This document shows positions 51,840-64,000 of a DNA stretch of 64,000 bases, in pieces. The stretch is from Morella rubra (taxonomy: Eukaryota; Streptophyta; Magnoliopsida; Fagales; Myricaceae), in assembly GCA_003952965.2 (NCBI GenBank), contig CM025855.1, positions 33,371,014-33,435,013 on the forward strand, read 5' to 3'. The translations under genes and the position numbers were made by a program. Position 1 is the stretch's first letter, and each line of letters starts with the position of its first letter. Below the pieces are notes generated by a model. That model did no database searches. It was not told the origin of the DNA and was given only the letters and a program-made list of their open reading frames with translations.

Positions 51840-54800
51840 GATGAATGGTCTCAGAGATTCAAGGAAGACCCATTTGCGAAAAGCGCGATTACTAGCTACA
51901 ATCGGAGGGAGAATTAAAAAACGATCGTTTAGGAAAGGAGGCGACTCTCCGGATCAACGCTGGGCTGCAGAAATTGAAGAAAGCGATGTTTTTACTGCTA
52001 GTAGAAGGGACTCAAGGACGACCCAGACTCCCAGTTGCGAAACCTCCCTCCCCCAGTTTCGTGCTCATCGAAGCGACTGATATATACACGAATTATTTAT
52101 TAAGATTAAAAACTAATAAGAGAAAGCTGTACTTGGTCTATTTTAAGGAGCAAATGTGGATAGCAGGTGAACGACCATGAGCACGGCGACATAAAAAGAA
52201 CAAACACGAAAAGCCACCCGGCCAAAATTTAGAATCACAGCTGCGAGCTTACGGTTACGGATATTTTGCTTGATAGCTTTGGAAAAGAAAGTGGAAGACA
52301 AGTTACCAGAAAAGAAAGAAAAGAAAAGTGTGAGAGAGAGAAAGAGTTCTGTAGGAGTTTTTTTTCTTTTATTCCCTCTGAGAGGAGTGTGCTGTAGTTG
52401 CCAGTGGGGCTCCTAATTGCTGTTTTCTGCTTAAAAACACTGAATAAGAATGGAAGATTTTGCTCTTTGCTTTTTGCGCGCGTCTGTTCTGGTTAGGTAT
52501 GGGTTGGGTGAAGAACTTTCAAGATGTGAGGTCGGTTGACTCCAACTTGGAGTCGCAATTAACTACATGTATGTATTGTCTATGACAATTACCAATTAAC
52601 CAAATCAAAACTAACACAACGGTAGTAACTTCCAACAATCCTCCTTCAAAAAAACTGAGGCACTCAAAAGTGCAACTTACTGTATTTGTGTTTTAGGGTC
52701 AAAATTCATAATCATGATCAATTTTCTTTTAGAAATCACATTTTCCACTTTTTTTCCCCCTTTCCTATTACATAGACATTTATGTGGTCCAAATTTTCAT
52801 AATTGCTTCATATATAATTTGAACTTTGAATTTGTAAAGTATAAATAATAGTAAGAGGAATCAAAGAAGAATTATGATTACTTTTTGGATACTTAGATGA
52901 ATTTGTTGCACCCCATCTAGTTTGCAATGCAATGACAAATTTCGGATATTCAAATCGACTACACAGTTTGAATATAATTTGAGTTAAGAATTTGTTCATA
53001 AACAATAGGATTTGAACTCACATTTACCCACTAAGTACAATCTGTTTAGGAATAAAATTTTGGTTCTACCACCAATTAAACTATCACCTTTAAAGAGAGC
53101 GAAGAACATTAATTTTGCTGAAGTAAAAGATAGGGTATGGTTTTCTCAAACAATACCAATAATACCATCTTAAATTATCATCCATAGTTTAAGATGCATG
53201 TATCATGCATATTTATATTGAATGCATACTTTGGTGCTGCTGAAGAAAATATCCGATTTTCTTTAGTAAGATGGTATCGGATTTTGTTATTAAAAATATC
53301 GGATTCTGTGACGAGAAAATATGATTAGGTTCTTGACACACGTCCTGTAGTTAGGACCAGTACCAAACCAGCCATTTATCCATAGATTTCTGGCATAGAT
53401 TTCTGGCAGAAGAGAAAAGCAACAAACCATAGTTCTAATCGGATCGGTAGCAGTGAAGTTGATAAAAGTCTTCCAAAGAGGCCACCCACTATTTGTTTCA
53501 AAGAGAGGCAGACAATAATCCACCAATTTAAAAAAAAAAAAAATTATATTTTACGAGACTTAAAGCTCATCAAAAGATTTTGGCTTCTGCGGCCGGCGGC
53601 CAAAAAATTAATTTTTTTTAAAAAAAACCCTGCATTTTGGCCCAATAAAAACAGAAAGGAAAAATATTTTTTTAAGAAAAAAAAGAAAAAAGATAAAAAG
53701 GGACAGCAACCCCCTTGATACGAACGTTGTCGGTTCAAAAAGTTGGAAACTTTATAACAACGTGAAAGATATACAAAGACTAAGGCACAGCCATGAAGAT
53801 GATTAATTGTCAAACTTTGATTTTTGAATATGATCAAGAAGTTGACTTGGCCTTTGATTATCTGATAGGCTATCAGTACTAACAAGAGGGTTTTGGACTA
53901 TAAAGTAGACATCCACGTTTTTTTCGCCTTTTTTGTTGTGGCATCTCACAGAGAATCATTCTTAGGGTTGAGAAGGGCCTGGATTCTCCGGTTGGAATGT
54001 ATTATCAGTCTCTTTTCTTTTCTTTTTTAATTCATTTTTTTTTTTAAAGATGGAGAGCAACAATTTAATTGATAGCTATTGATGATGGAAACCCAACAGG
54101 TGGTGGGTGGCTAGCTCTTCTTTTTTAATGCAGCAATTGTTGTCACATTGTGGACCACAAAAGTAAAAGAAGGCAAAAAAAGAAAAAGAAAAAGAAAAAG
54201 AAGAAGAAGTAATTGACATTTAGGCTCTCAAAAGAATTGTTTGGGAAATTGTCGTTATTATTCTAATTATCTTAATAAATATTTCTTAAAAATTGTAGTT
54301 CCAAACTCTGAAGAAACCTAAGTAATGTTATTCCTTACTCCTTTTTCGGCTCTCAAAGAGTCATATGCCACAACAATTAATATATAGGTTTTTATAGGCA
54401 TGAATTTTGTATTTATATTGCCTGCAATACACATGAGAAGAATATGCCTTTTCAGCAGCGCAAAATGGTAATGGAATTCAAGTCTTTAAACCCCATGCAC
54501 CCAATGAAAAGCCACCCATGATTATGGTTTTATCACCAAAATTGGTTGGCAAGTCAAATTATTAGCAAAATGCATTAGAAGGACTGCAAGCGCACAGTTT
54601 CGGATTTGACTTTTCTCGAAAATAAAATTGATAACTTAAGTGAGAGATTGTAGGTTGTTGACCTATGCGTTAGCTTCTTGAAGATTTTCCTGTAAATGAA
54701 GTGAATTTATTTCGGTGGAATTATTTTTAGTGACAATTCTAATTTGGGTTAAGAAGTTTTACTGAATACTCTTTTGATGTTAGGTGTACAAATCTACACA

Positions 54801-55059
54801 TAAATAAACGTTTGGAAAAAGCAAAAAAATGTGTTGCTAATAAACAAAATAAGCAAAGTCGCTATTCTTATTTGTACATAGCCGCAGCAAACCTCTTAAA
54901 AAAAATCAAAATAAAAAATCAAAATCTAGAGAGTTCCAGCCAATTCAGTCCCACTTATATATTATTAATTACCATTGAGAGCAGATAGAGACAAATTTGC
55001 ACAACTTCTACCCTCCAGCCACGTCTCTTTCAGATTTGATAATTTTTTATTTATTTTGT
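51840..55059. other. Upstream region of the potassium transporter and intergenic DNA
   Basis: The leader and promoter of the transporter should lie in about 51840-52600. A CT-rich stretch on the minus strand (GA-rich on plus, 52330-52350) may be 5' leader. Beyond that the DNA is AT-rich with long A/T runs (for example 53528-53545, 53614-53690, 54170-54210). No gene recognised. Confidence 0.4.
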
Positions 55060-55150
55060 AATACTTGGAATCTCGTATTGGAGTGGAAAAAATGAATAAA
55101 TAAGAAATGGATTTTATAAAAGTCAAATTTCGTATTGAGACATCACTAAC
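55060..55150. mobile_element. TRIM-like LTR fragment
   Basis: The block GGAATCTCGTATTGGAGTGG followed by GGATTTTATAAAAGTC resembles the repeat at 25489 and 42505 (AATCTCACTTGGAGTG, GATTTTATAA). Probably a solo or truncated repeat of the same family. Short and diverged. Confidence 0.35.
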
Positions 55151-57480
55151 TTAAACAGTATTTTATAATAAAATAAGAAAAATTAAGAGTAATTTTAACT
55201 AATTTTTTTAATTTTCTTTTCTCTTTACAATCGCTGTGTAATTAGATACGGGTTGATTACGGCATGACATGTTTTCAATGGGTGCAACACATGGTAGCTT
55301 ATAAAAATGCTGTACGTGTGATATTTGCACTCTTTAGCTTTAAATTAATTGGCATAATTGGTCGAGCCGCAGTATTTCTTCTGGTGTACTAAAAGCTATG
55401 CAACTGCGACACGTGGCGTTTTGCATGACACTAATTTTTTGGGTATTTTTTTCCGTATTTGAGATTTTGTTTTGCTTGGGCGGCTCTGCCATCTTGCTTT
55501 CGCCAGTTCCAGAAAATGTAATACCGCTGGAAGCCGGTTTCCCGTACTTGAGACCCCAGCTGTCATAATGGCGCAAAATTTCGCCACCTATGCGAAATAG
55601 ACAGACCGGTCCAGGGAGTACTCGATATCCACCCCTATTATTTACATAATTTGTAAACTAATCATATTTGACACGTTACTTCACAAATTAATTACTTTAC
55701 ATTTTACACTCTGTAAGGTCATATCAGCACGATCTTGATGATGGAATTGTGTTAAAATTAAAATTGAAGAAAAATAATTTAAATAAATTATAAAAAAAAG
55801 ATTCTAAAAATACAAAATTTAAATAATTCAATCTATAAATCTACTTCCACTATAAGAAGGTCCAGCGCATGAAATATATTTTTATACAAACTCATACAAC
55901 AATGATATTACAATAAGATTTTTATTTATAAGTGTTTTGAGATATAAAAGTGTAGTTTAATTAATAGCTTTGACTGTAATTACGTCAAATTTGATAGTTA
56001 GATGAAAATTATAGAATGTACGTATATTAAATTGATTGATATTATATACATATCCTTTTGTTACAAAAAAATAAATAAAGGGAAGTCGTTTTCTTCTATG
56101 CTTTCCGAAGTTGTTTTATTTTCCTAAACTATAATAGTTTTTTTTGGGTAAGTAACCTAACCTATGAATTTTAACTGTTAGTGATCGAAAGTCAAATATT
56201 AAGTCTCTCGTACGACACCACGAAACTTCCAATTAAGTTAATCACACTTTAATCCGAAGTTGAGAAGCTAGTTAGATATTACGTACCTAATTAATTTCGA
56301 AAAGGTGAAAAAGTCTTGTGTTTCAACAACGTAAATAACCCAATTTTAGTCAAACCTTTTAAGCCAACTAATTCAAAGCACGTCAAGTGAGTAGATACAA
56401 TGTATGTGACGAAAATTCGTCACAATTAATTTCCTGCACGAATCAACGTATAAACCACAAGATTAACCAAAATACTTAATTAACTTTTACTAATCATGAT
56501 CATAGATTTCGTGAAGTAAACTATATAGTAAACAAGGCACTGTCGTTGCACGTACACTTCAAAAATTAAGGCCTACTTTAGATACTTCTTAAGTCACGTG
56601 TTTTGAACAAAGCACTCCATAATTAATTCGTTTCTGTTGGAGTTTCTTGCTCGATTAACAATGTACTGAATACGTTTTAAACAATGCTCTCAATCGAGTT
56701 GATAGATCTTTTCAAGCTAATCATTGAAACTTCATTCAGATCACTTTGCTTTGAGAGAAGTATTAATCTCTAGCTAGGACGTTAATCGGAGGTCACCAAT
56801 ATTAATTGAACGCTAATGGCCTAGTCGGAGCTGGTGGATTAACAAATAGTATTTACTTTAGTTTGATGGATTAGTTTAGTGTAAAGGCAAATCATTCTCT
56901 CCAGTAGTTGAAGGGTGTATGATCTTTTGAGTTTGTATTCATCACATGCAAGAAAAAGCCTTTCATTATTTGGTGGAGCACCTTTATTTATCAACCTTTG
57001 CGTGCATATATATATATATATATATAACGTCCCCACATCCCGATAACAACGAAGGTGGTCCGGCCAATCGTCCTGCAACTTTTCAAGGAGTACTACGTAT
57101 ACATATATAGCTAGCCGAAAACAGACAAAGAAATTATGAAATACTAAAATCACAGTGCGTTGGCTGCGCAGTTAGGTTAAGCACGATCGAACAAGCTGAT
57201 ACGACGTATACATAACGTAAACCTAATTGTGGCAAATCACAGTTGTGTAAGGTCGAAAAGCATATATCGATCCTGCTATCCTCTAATTTATAATTAAGTT
57301 AAGAGATATGTTCTACCCTTTAATTTGGATCACCATCGTTGTACTTTCCCAAAAAGAAAAAAAAAGGCCGGCCGTCCCGTAAAAAATACGTACGTATAAT
57401 AAAATAAGTGGATCATATATATATGCACTTCTTTCACTTGACTAATGCTGTTATATCTTAATGGACGAGATAGTCTCGAG
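55151..57480. other. Intergenic DNA
   Basis: No gene I can support. A less AT-rich island at 55340-55610 has overlapping minus-strand frames of 78 and 63 codons with no recognisable domain. A (TA)n run lies at about 57006-57026. Confidence 0.4.
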
Positions 57481-57535
57481 CAGGGGCGGAATTACACAGG
57501 GACAATGGGAGGCAGCCGCCCCCCATTGTCCTAAG
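57481..57535. mobile_element. hAT-like transposon terminus
   Basis: CAGGGGCGGAATTACACAGG, then GGAGGCAGCCGCCCCCC: the CAGGGGCGGA start and the GGCAGCCGCCCC block are typical ends of plant hAT elements. I did not find the matching inverted end in the next few kilobases, so this may be a truncated copy. Confidence 0.45.
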
Positions 57536-60500
57536 AAATCCTACCATTTTTTTTTTTTTTTTTTTTATGTCTTAAGCTTAGCGCGCCCATTTCTATGTTA
57601 AATGACTACTTCTTCCTCCCATTTTTTCTTCGTCGACCCCTCGCCCCCCTCAATTTCTTCTTCGACAGCTTCTAGCCTTCCACTGTTTGCCTCTCTTTCC
57701 CTCCCCTCCCTGTCCGAACTCTTTGTGCATAGGCGACCATGATGTTCTTCAATTGATTTTCCAATGGTGGCGCCAAAACTCTGAAGGGGTTGTTCTCTGT
57801 AATAAGGGATTCATGCGAGAGGACAGAGGAGAGGATCTAAGGAAGATGAGTTACTGGGCAGTGGGCTCCACGAAGTTATTGTGTTTTTTAAGGCTTTCTT
57901 ATGTTTGTGAATACAAGAAACGGAAATTAACAATGGAAAAAAAAAAACTTGTTCACAGCAAATATGAAAAAATGCCCTCTTTTATGCTAGAAATGGGGTT
58001 TTTAATCAATTGACTCTGTATTTTTTTCACATATTTTTTAGTCTCTTAAATAAATCTTAATTAACGATTTGAAGTGTAACAAATTGTTCCGTTGTCTTAA
58101 TGGTACAACATTTGAAATATGAGAATACTATTTTGGCTTCTAACCACGCCAGAAGTTTATGTTTTAATTTTTTTTAGTCTTCAAATATGGAGCTAAGTAC
58201 ACAGTCCAAATTTACATGTTGTAGTGAATTTATTCTGGACAAACCGTTATAGTTAAATTATTAGATAAAACTAGTGTTGGGGCGTTATAGTAGAGGGACA
58301 TGTGGAGGACATGTGCAATTAACTTTTGTTTCTTATTAGTTTTGGTTTGAAATTTGTAGTTTGCTTTTTTCTTACTAGTTTTGGATTTTATTAGTTTAAA
58401 TTTTATTGATATGCGATCAATGGATCAAAAGAAAAAAAAAATATATTGAGCCAAGTGCGTAAAATATTAAAAAAAATGACCCAATATAAATACAAGTTAA
58501 CCAGAAAACTACCACAGTAAGGGTCGGTTTTTTCCCTTAACGGTGTAGGTGTAGGTGTAGGTGGTCAATATTTAAAAACCGGCCTATCCGGTGTAGGTGC
58601 CGGTTTAAGCAAACTATAAAATTAGATTGATGAATTTTGTTTGTTTTGTTTTCTTTAAATAATAAATAAGTAAATAGTACGGTACGTGTATTTCAATATT
58701 TTTAATTCTTAAGTTTTGATATTTTAACTCTAAGATATTTTTTTGTATTACTTAATAAAAAAATTTTTTTTTGTCATTTTTTCTTAAGAGTACTCTCGAG
58801 TCTCTCATGACTTCGTCGTCCAACGAGAGTCACGTCGAGGAATTTCGAAGGCTGCTTTTGACGTGTGGGCGCGCCGTATACTCCCCTCCACCCCCACGGG
58901 GATTGAACAAATTGCGGTTGTAGTCAACGGAGTATCTGGGTTTCGTGTCTTACCTAAAGGAAGACCAATGGTGATTCTAATAGAGCAATCTTGTTTCTCT
59001 GATGGCATTGTCATTGGTTTCTTTCCCACGTATATGTCTAGAAATTGATGGGTTTTCATGTTTGTTTGTTTGTTATACATAGTGTACAACTAATGGTGGC
59101 TTGAAATCCTGGCGAAGATTTATACTGCATATATAGTTTTGAAAATTTCTTTCACGATCACGAGAAGATTGCTGGCCGTGATAGAAAATTCTTAGCTCGT
59201 GTTAGATGGGGACTTAGAATATTGTTCTTGTTGACAGTCACGTGTCTCATCTTCCCAGTCTTCAATTTGATCTTCATTGTGTTGTTGCAGCAAATCGATC
59301 CCAACCACAATTTATGAACCACTTTGCCGTGTAAATCACTGAATGAAGCAATTCGATCCTATGGGGGTCCCCCGATCAATGCTTATAATAAGTGGTTGCT
59401 GTTCCTTGAGGAAGCAATGAGTTCTTAATTTCTACGACGTATGGATGATGGAGAGATATTTGACAATCTGGACAAATCATCATGAACGATATATGCTTTT
59501 GACTTTAAAACCAATAATTCTAACTCGTGCTAAAATCAAGAAGAATTGACTTTTGGGGTGCATTGATGTACAAGAAGTTTTTAAAAGAACTGTCATAAGG
59601 CGGTAATTTAACTATAACCTCTTTGTTTTAAAGGTGATTATAATCAGTCTAATATGTAAAAGCTGAATATATCAATTATATCAACTTTGAGGGGTTAAAG
59701 CTTTCTATTTGTTTATTTTATTTAGGTTGATTTGCATTGCACGTGCCTTGATAAGATCTAGGAATGAAAGAAAATTAGGAAAATTGCCATATATATATTA
59801 TGAAGAAAAGTGTAGACAAGTATAAGTAAGTCGAAGAAATTTCAAAGGTCGACACAGCCGTCTTTCACGGGCTCACGAAAACTGGATTACTCTGCCCAGT
59901 AGGAAGACTTGGAGAAGTAAATGGGCAATGAAAACTGAATATCCGTAACTTTTTGGACAGGGATATCTCATGAGTCGACCATGACATTGTGCCTCATTCG
60001 CTGGACTTTCTTGGGCGTTCAAAGTGTCACAAATTCTACGATATATAACTCAGTTTCTTGATATTCTGATGGTCTTGAGGCATGTATATCAGTATATATA
60101 TACATATACTATATAAAAAATACGTGTGTATACACATATATACATACATACATACATACATGAGGGAGACAGGCCATTTCATGTGATTTGGATGAAAAAC
60201 TTGAAGAAGCACTTGGGTTGTTGTTTTCAACAGGAGTACCCGAAGCATATGTACGTGAGAAGATACATACGACGTCTAGACACATGACTATGTTCGTTTT
60301 GAGAAAAATTTAAGAATTTAAAATATAGTGTGAATATTCAGGTGATATTTGAGCTTTATTGGTATGCGTGTAAAAATTGTTGAATTGTATTAATGTTTGT
60401 AAAAAAATTAATATTGAGTTGTATTAATATACATATAGAAATAATATTAATATTATAATTTTAAAAAATTAGATTAAAATTCTAAACTTTTTAACTAAAC

Positions 60501-61060
60501 CAACGTAACTCTAGTGCTCTCCTTCCATGACCTTTCACACTCGTTTTCACTTTCCCAAATCGAAACTGCACAGAAGCAACAACGTGCTCTTCTCTTCCCC
60601 ACTTGTTTCACTGATTAATCATATCCTCAGAGGAATACCAGAACAGATGGAAAAGATTAAAGCTCGACAAGAGTCTTGAGCTGATCATGCAGCAACTTTC
60701 TCCTTCTGCCCACCTATGGCTATGGCTATGGGCGGGTCTATTAAACAAAAGCTAATTAAGATGCATGCATGGCCGACTTTTAAATACGGTTGCGTGTTTT
60801 ACCCGAACTTGTACAGTGCACTCCACCAGTCAGTTTCTAGTTTCTACCTTAATATTAGACACCAAAATTTTCCACCTTTTAACATTTTAATATAATTAAA
60901 AATTATAATATAATTTTTTATTTCATTAAATTATTATTTTTTATTATAATAAATATTAAAAATTATCTCTTCTTTTATTTTTTTATTAAATTTAATATAT
61001 TAAAATTTTAACCTCCAAATTTTAATAACAAACACACCCGTTAAAGCGTTTAGTGGGAAG
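57536..61060. other. Intergenic DNA
   Basis: AT-rich with homopolymer runs. Small frames at 57687-58013 (plus) and 58805-59089 (minus) show no domain. A TACA microsatellite lies at about 60143-60161. The stretch 60330-60480 resembles part of the hAT-like MITE at 17778-17960. Confidence 0.4.
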
Positions 61061-61445
61061 AAATATTTTTAATTCCACGTGGACCAATTGGAGACCCACA
61101 GATTAGGATGTAGTAAACTTGGGTTGGCGAGTGCCGACTGACAACGCTCTCCCCAGTCGCTGTCTGACGTCTGACGACGTGTAGTGGAATTCCAGTTTCC
61201 TCCTGGAGGTACGTAGAAACAATGCCGTGTGAATCCACGGGTCCATGACACGTGTTGGTCTCTAGTGGCGGCTCACTCATGTCTACTCCGGGGCCCCACT
61301 TGATGACGCAAACCCCTCCCTTCTTGTAGCACGTCGTTTTCCTTTTCCCCCGTTTGATATCTGGGCCCACCTCCCCTTATCCCACCCTCGTGGCCCACTC
61401 TCATCCCAATACCCAATTAACGCAATTTTTAGCCATACCACCGTG
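61061..61445. promoter_or_regulatory. GC-richer island with promoter-like motifs
   Basis: Stands out from the AT-rich surroundings. It has G-box cores (CCACGTGG at 61076-61083, ACACGTG at 61249-61255), several ACGT/GACGT motifs (61165-61185) and GGGCCCAC / GGCCCAC elements (61362-61400) common in plant promoters. No gene follows on either side within about 2 kb, so a promoter role is inference. Confidence 0.3.
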
Positions 61446-61810
61446 GATGTTCGGTTACGTGAAATTTTGGGGATTTTCGATTATGTTTGGTTTAGATTTT
61501 AAAATAATTTTTTATGTTTGTATTTTTTAAAAGTAGTATAAATTTTTTTGAAATTGATAAAAATGTGTTAAAAATAGTTAGAATTTGTAAGTTATTGAGA
61601 TCGGTGAAAATGTATTAGAATTGATGAAAAATTGGTTGCGATAAGTTTTTGAAAACAATCTAAATATAGTCGAAATGTTTTAAGAATTTTTAGGTGATAT
61701 CAAATTTTATTGGTATGCGTGTAGAAATTATTTTTAAGTGATATTAAAAAATATGTTTAATTTTAGAATTCTAGATAATCTTAGAATTCAAACGAAAACG
61801 AACAAAGTTT
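61446..61810. repeat. Interspersed repeat related to the hAT-like MITE
   Basis: Begins near ATGTTCGGTTACGTGAAATT and contains GGTGATATCAAATTTTATTG then GGTATGCGTG, a pattern shared with 17778-17960 and 60340-60400. No ORF. Confidence 0.4.
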
Positions 61811-62479
61811 AAATCTGTTCAAGCTCGGTAAGTAGAGACTGGATATAATATATTTCTCTAGTTACATTTAAAAAAAAAAAACTCTTAGTTGGGAAAATTT
61901 GCCTTAGATCTAAGTTAGCAGTGAATCCACGACAAGTTACGTCGATTGTTAACTTTGTTAAGTGGAAGTTTATGCATTGGCAGCTCCCCGAGTCATATCT
62001 CCCAAGCCCAACAAAAAGCTAAAGCTGCTTCTTGGTGCAACGTACCAAAAATTGGCAAAGCAATAGAAGGTATCAAAAAGCAACAATCGTCCTTACGATG
62101 GAGATACAATCGAAAAACACAAAGAAGGGCGTATTGCTTTCCGTACAAGCCATAGAGGAAATCTTCCTCGAGTGAAGTCAGAATTTGCAAATTCGACAGA
62201 AGATATCTGATCGGAGGATACGAAGAAGACAGCTTGCGATGTTGGTTTTATAAAAAATAGTAAGATTTTTAGGATTTTTTATATAATTGTGAATATTTAT
62301 ATAAATCAGAGTTTTATAAGTTTTTGTGTAAAAATTATTGAAAATTTTTAAAATATTTAATTTTTATTAAAATTTGTAAAAAATAGATAATTTAATGTAA
62401 TTTTTTATAAAAAATTTTGAAATTTGGTAAAATAGAGAGAATATTTGTTATTTAAGAAAAGTTATTAGGTGTTAAAATG

Positions 62480-62805
62480 TAAGAATGTGTAAATTCGTTA
62501 TATTTTAGGATAAACATGCCCGAACTTCCAATATATCTCAGAGCGAATGGTACCTTTTTGAAATGGTTCCAAACGATTGTAAAATATTAAATTTAACTAT
62601 AATGTTCCATTTCGATTAGAAATTTTTGAATTTGATTAGAATATGTTTAAAGATGATAATATGTTTTAAGATGTTATTAAATGCAATTTTTTGGTTTTGT
62701 AAATTTGTTAATTTTAGGATACGTTTTGCAACATGCGATCCCTCACTTCCAGATCCATCGAGCGAATGGTACCTTTTTGATGCGAATGGTTCCAAACGAT
62801 CAAGT
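62480..62805. repeat. Diverged direct repeat pair
   Basis: GAGCGAATGGTACCTTTTTG occurs at 62541-62560 and again at 62760-62779, each followed by a GGTTCCAAACGAT block and preceded by similar sequence (ATTTTAGGATA ... CTTCCA). A local duplication of roughly 220 bases that has diverged. Overlapped by a 168-codon minus-strand frame of no recognisable family. Confidence 0.5.
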
Positions 62806-63554
62806 CCTTTGAGAGCTAAGTCAGTCATAAAAAGTTGCTGCTTTTGAAGTTCCTTGCTTGAACGTACCACAAAGGCAACCAGAGATTGGCCCACATAACT
62901 AGTGAAGTCTCGTATCTGATTACCATACCACCGAACATTCCGACTGAGAGCGACATGCGAAAAACGATCAAGTCGAGATGCCGTAATGCCAAAAGAGAGA
63001 AGATTCGATGAGGACACGAAAGATGCGAGATGCCGTGCCGTGCCAAAAGGAGAAGGGGAAAGCAGATTGACAGAAGAAAATTGGGAAAGTTTAAAGCAGC
63101 TTTCAGAGACAAAAAAAGTCATTGATTTGGGTTGGTAGCTCTAAACACTTGGCATGTAGAAAAAAAAAAGCTCTAAACACTTGGCATGATTTGCTTTGCT
63201 CCTCCTCTCCTTCTTCTACTTTTTACTCTGTTTATGTATAGCACTGAGCCCGTTGGGTTCAATTTGAAAACAAATAATAAATAAACTGTAATATTAAATA
63301 ATAAATAATTAGAGGAATAAGTAATTGGGTTCAATTTGAAAACAATACAAGGAATAAGAGAAGACCAAAGAGAACGTGCATTGAGGGCAAAAGAAACCTA
63401 GCAAGGATTCAAAAAAGTTCCCAACAGGCAGCCAAGATCGTGGCTAAGATTTTATCATTCCTAGTTTACTTTTAAGGAAGTTCCAGCATTGAGGAAGTAA
63501 TGGGCATCCAAACATGATGAAAACTACCGATCCGGAAACGCTGCCGCTAACAGA
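62806..63554. other. Intergenic DNA
   Basis: No gene supported. Probably includes the 3' untranslated region of the transporter ending at 63555. A short direct repeat (AAGCTCTAAACACTTGGCATG type) lies at about 63137-63188. Confidence 0.4.
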
Positions 63555-64000
63555 TTATACCATATATGTCATTCCAACCCGGATGACATTCATGTGAGGT
63601 ACTCTCATGTTTGCAGCACCTGCTCTACAGTTCCTCCTCAAGAATCCATAGAAGTAATTAATTACCAATTTCTTAATGAAAAATGAGCTTTTTTTTGCCT
63701 TCACGTCACCATGTGCAAGCATATAAGTAAATCCAGAATCCATTGCCTCTCGCAGAGCAGAAAGTTCATACTCCAGACTTGGATCTTCACCCAATGACAT
63801 GATGCTCGATTGCAATGCCGAGGCAACTTCTTCTGAGGTAGAAGTACCAGTTTCATCCAGTATTAGATCCTGCATCAATGGGATCCTAAGATCCTCATTT
63901 CCATTACCACCTGTGACTCCAGAATCCCTCGACCTCACTGAAACACTATCAAATTCCAACTCGTTCAAATTGCTTTCCAATGCAAGATCTTGAGCCTCCC
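63555..64000 (-). CDS. HAK/KUP/KT potassium transporter, C-terminal end (partial)
   Basis: The last exon of a second potassium transporter, open from the window edge to a stop at 63555. The C-terminal cytosolic tail is typical of the family: a soluble acidic linker, then LREAMDSGFTYMLAHGDVKAKKSSFFIKKLVINYFYGFLRRNCR (shown here only as landmarks LREAMDSGFTYMLAHGD and FLRRNCRAG), ending VIRVGMTYMV. The family signature near the C-terminus is F(L)RRN followed by a VGM(T/V)Y ending. It differs clearly from the tail of the gene at 44930-51839 (FLRRNSRT ... VGMVYHV), so it belongs to another subgroup; I think KUP7/KUP12-like, with low certainty. The rest of the gene lies beyond the right edge. Confidence 0.88.
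   Translation of the reverse strand, partial: EAQDLALESNLNELEFDSVSVRSRDSGVTGGNGNEDLRIPLMQDLILDETGTSTSEEVASALQSSIMSLGEDPSLEYELSALREAMDSGFTYMLAHGDVKAKKSSFFIKKLVINYFYGFLRRNCRAGAANMRVPHMNVIRVGMTYMV

Noticed and set aside
55340..55587. Overlapping minus-strand frames of 78 and 63 codons
   Set aside because: No recognisable protein; possibly part of an old insertion, but nothing supports a gene.
57687..58013. 108-codon plus-strand frame
   Set aside because: Lies just inside a hAT-like terminus and shows no transposase or other domain.
58805..59089. 94-codon minus-strand frame and its plus-strand partner
   Set aside because: No family recognised, no splice context, both strands open in a short GC-richer patch.
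61050..61370. 106-codon minus-strand frame
   Set aside because: Falls in the GC-richer promoter-like island; composition explains the long frame and no motif is visible.
62616..63122. 168-codon minus-strand frame
   Set aside because: No recognisable domain, a competing open frame overlaps it, and its 3' part lies in a local direct repeat. Not called as a gene.

Overview
The window is nuclear DNA from a flowering plant, most likely a eudicot. Genes are split by many short GT-AG introns, intergenic DNA is AT-rich, and the recognisable families are plant ones: plant-type GH35 beta-galactosidases with a C-terminal lectin, and HAK/KUP/KT potassium transporters. Short transposon relics are common. 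There is one run of exactly 1,000 N (41425-42424). I saw no operons, CRISPR arrays, rRNA or tRNA genes.

Layout. 1-5961 (minus): a beta-galactosidase gene whose first 15 exons are open and cleanly spliced, with a decayed exon 16 at the window's left edge. 8124-11236 (plus): a six-exon gene of a family I do not recognise, with an in-frame stop that a nearby alternative donor could splice out. 11705-17152 (minus): an intact 19-exon beta-galactosidase of 838 residues. The two beta-galactosidases share the same coding length in 13 of their first 15 exons, so they are an old tandem pair with the plus-strand gene between them. 17.4-44.9 kb: no gene seen. It holds a tandem segmental duplication of about 6 kb (22.7-28.85 and 29.98-35.9 kb), several small DNA transposons, TRIM-like retroelements, and a strand-skewed block (36.05-41.42 kb) containing a broken Copia reverse transcriptase piece. 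44930-51839 (minus): a KUP6/KUP8-like potassium transporter, eight coding exons, about 791 residues, in which exon 5 is present twice inside a nearly identical direct duplication. 51.9-63.5 kb: intergenic with repeats. 63555-64000 (minus): the last exon of a second, different HAK/KUP transporter that continues past the right edge.

The beta-galactosidases are predicted to be secreted and to trim galactose from cell-wall polysaccharides. The HAK/KUP proteins are predicted K+ carriers in the plasma membrane or tonoplast. Nothing suggests that the two sets act together.

I found no convincing undescribed system. The observations most worth checking are the duplicated 53-nt exon in the potassium transporter, the stop/alternative-donor pair in the plus-strand gene, the decayed 3' part of the first beta-galactosidase, and the insertion and deletion differences between the two halves of the segmental duplication. 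Exon coordinates were read by eye from splice signals and conserved protein sequence; no alignment or expression data were available.
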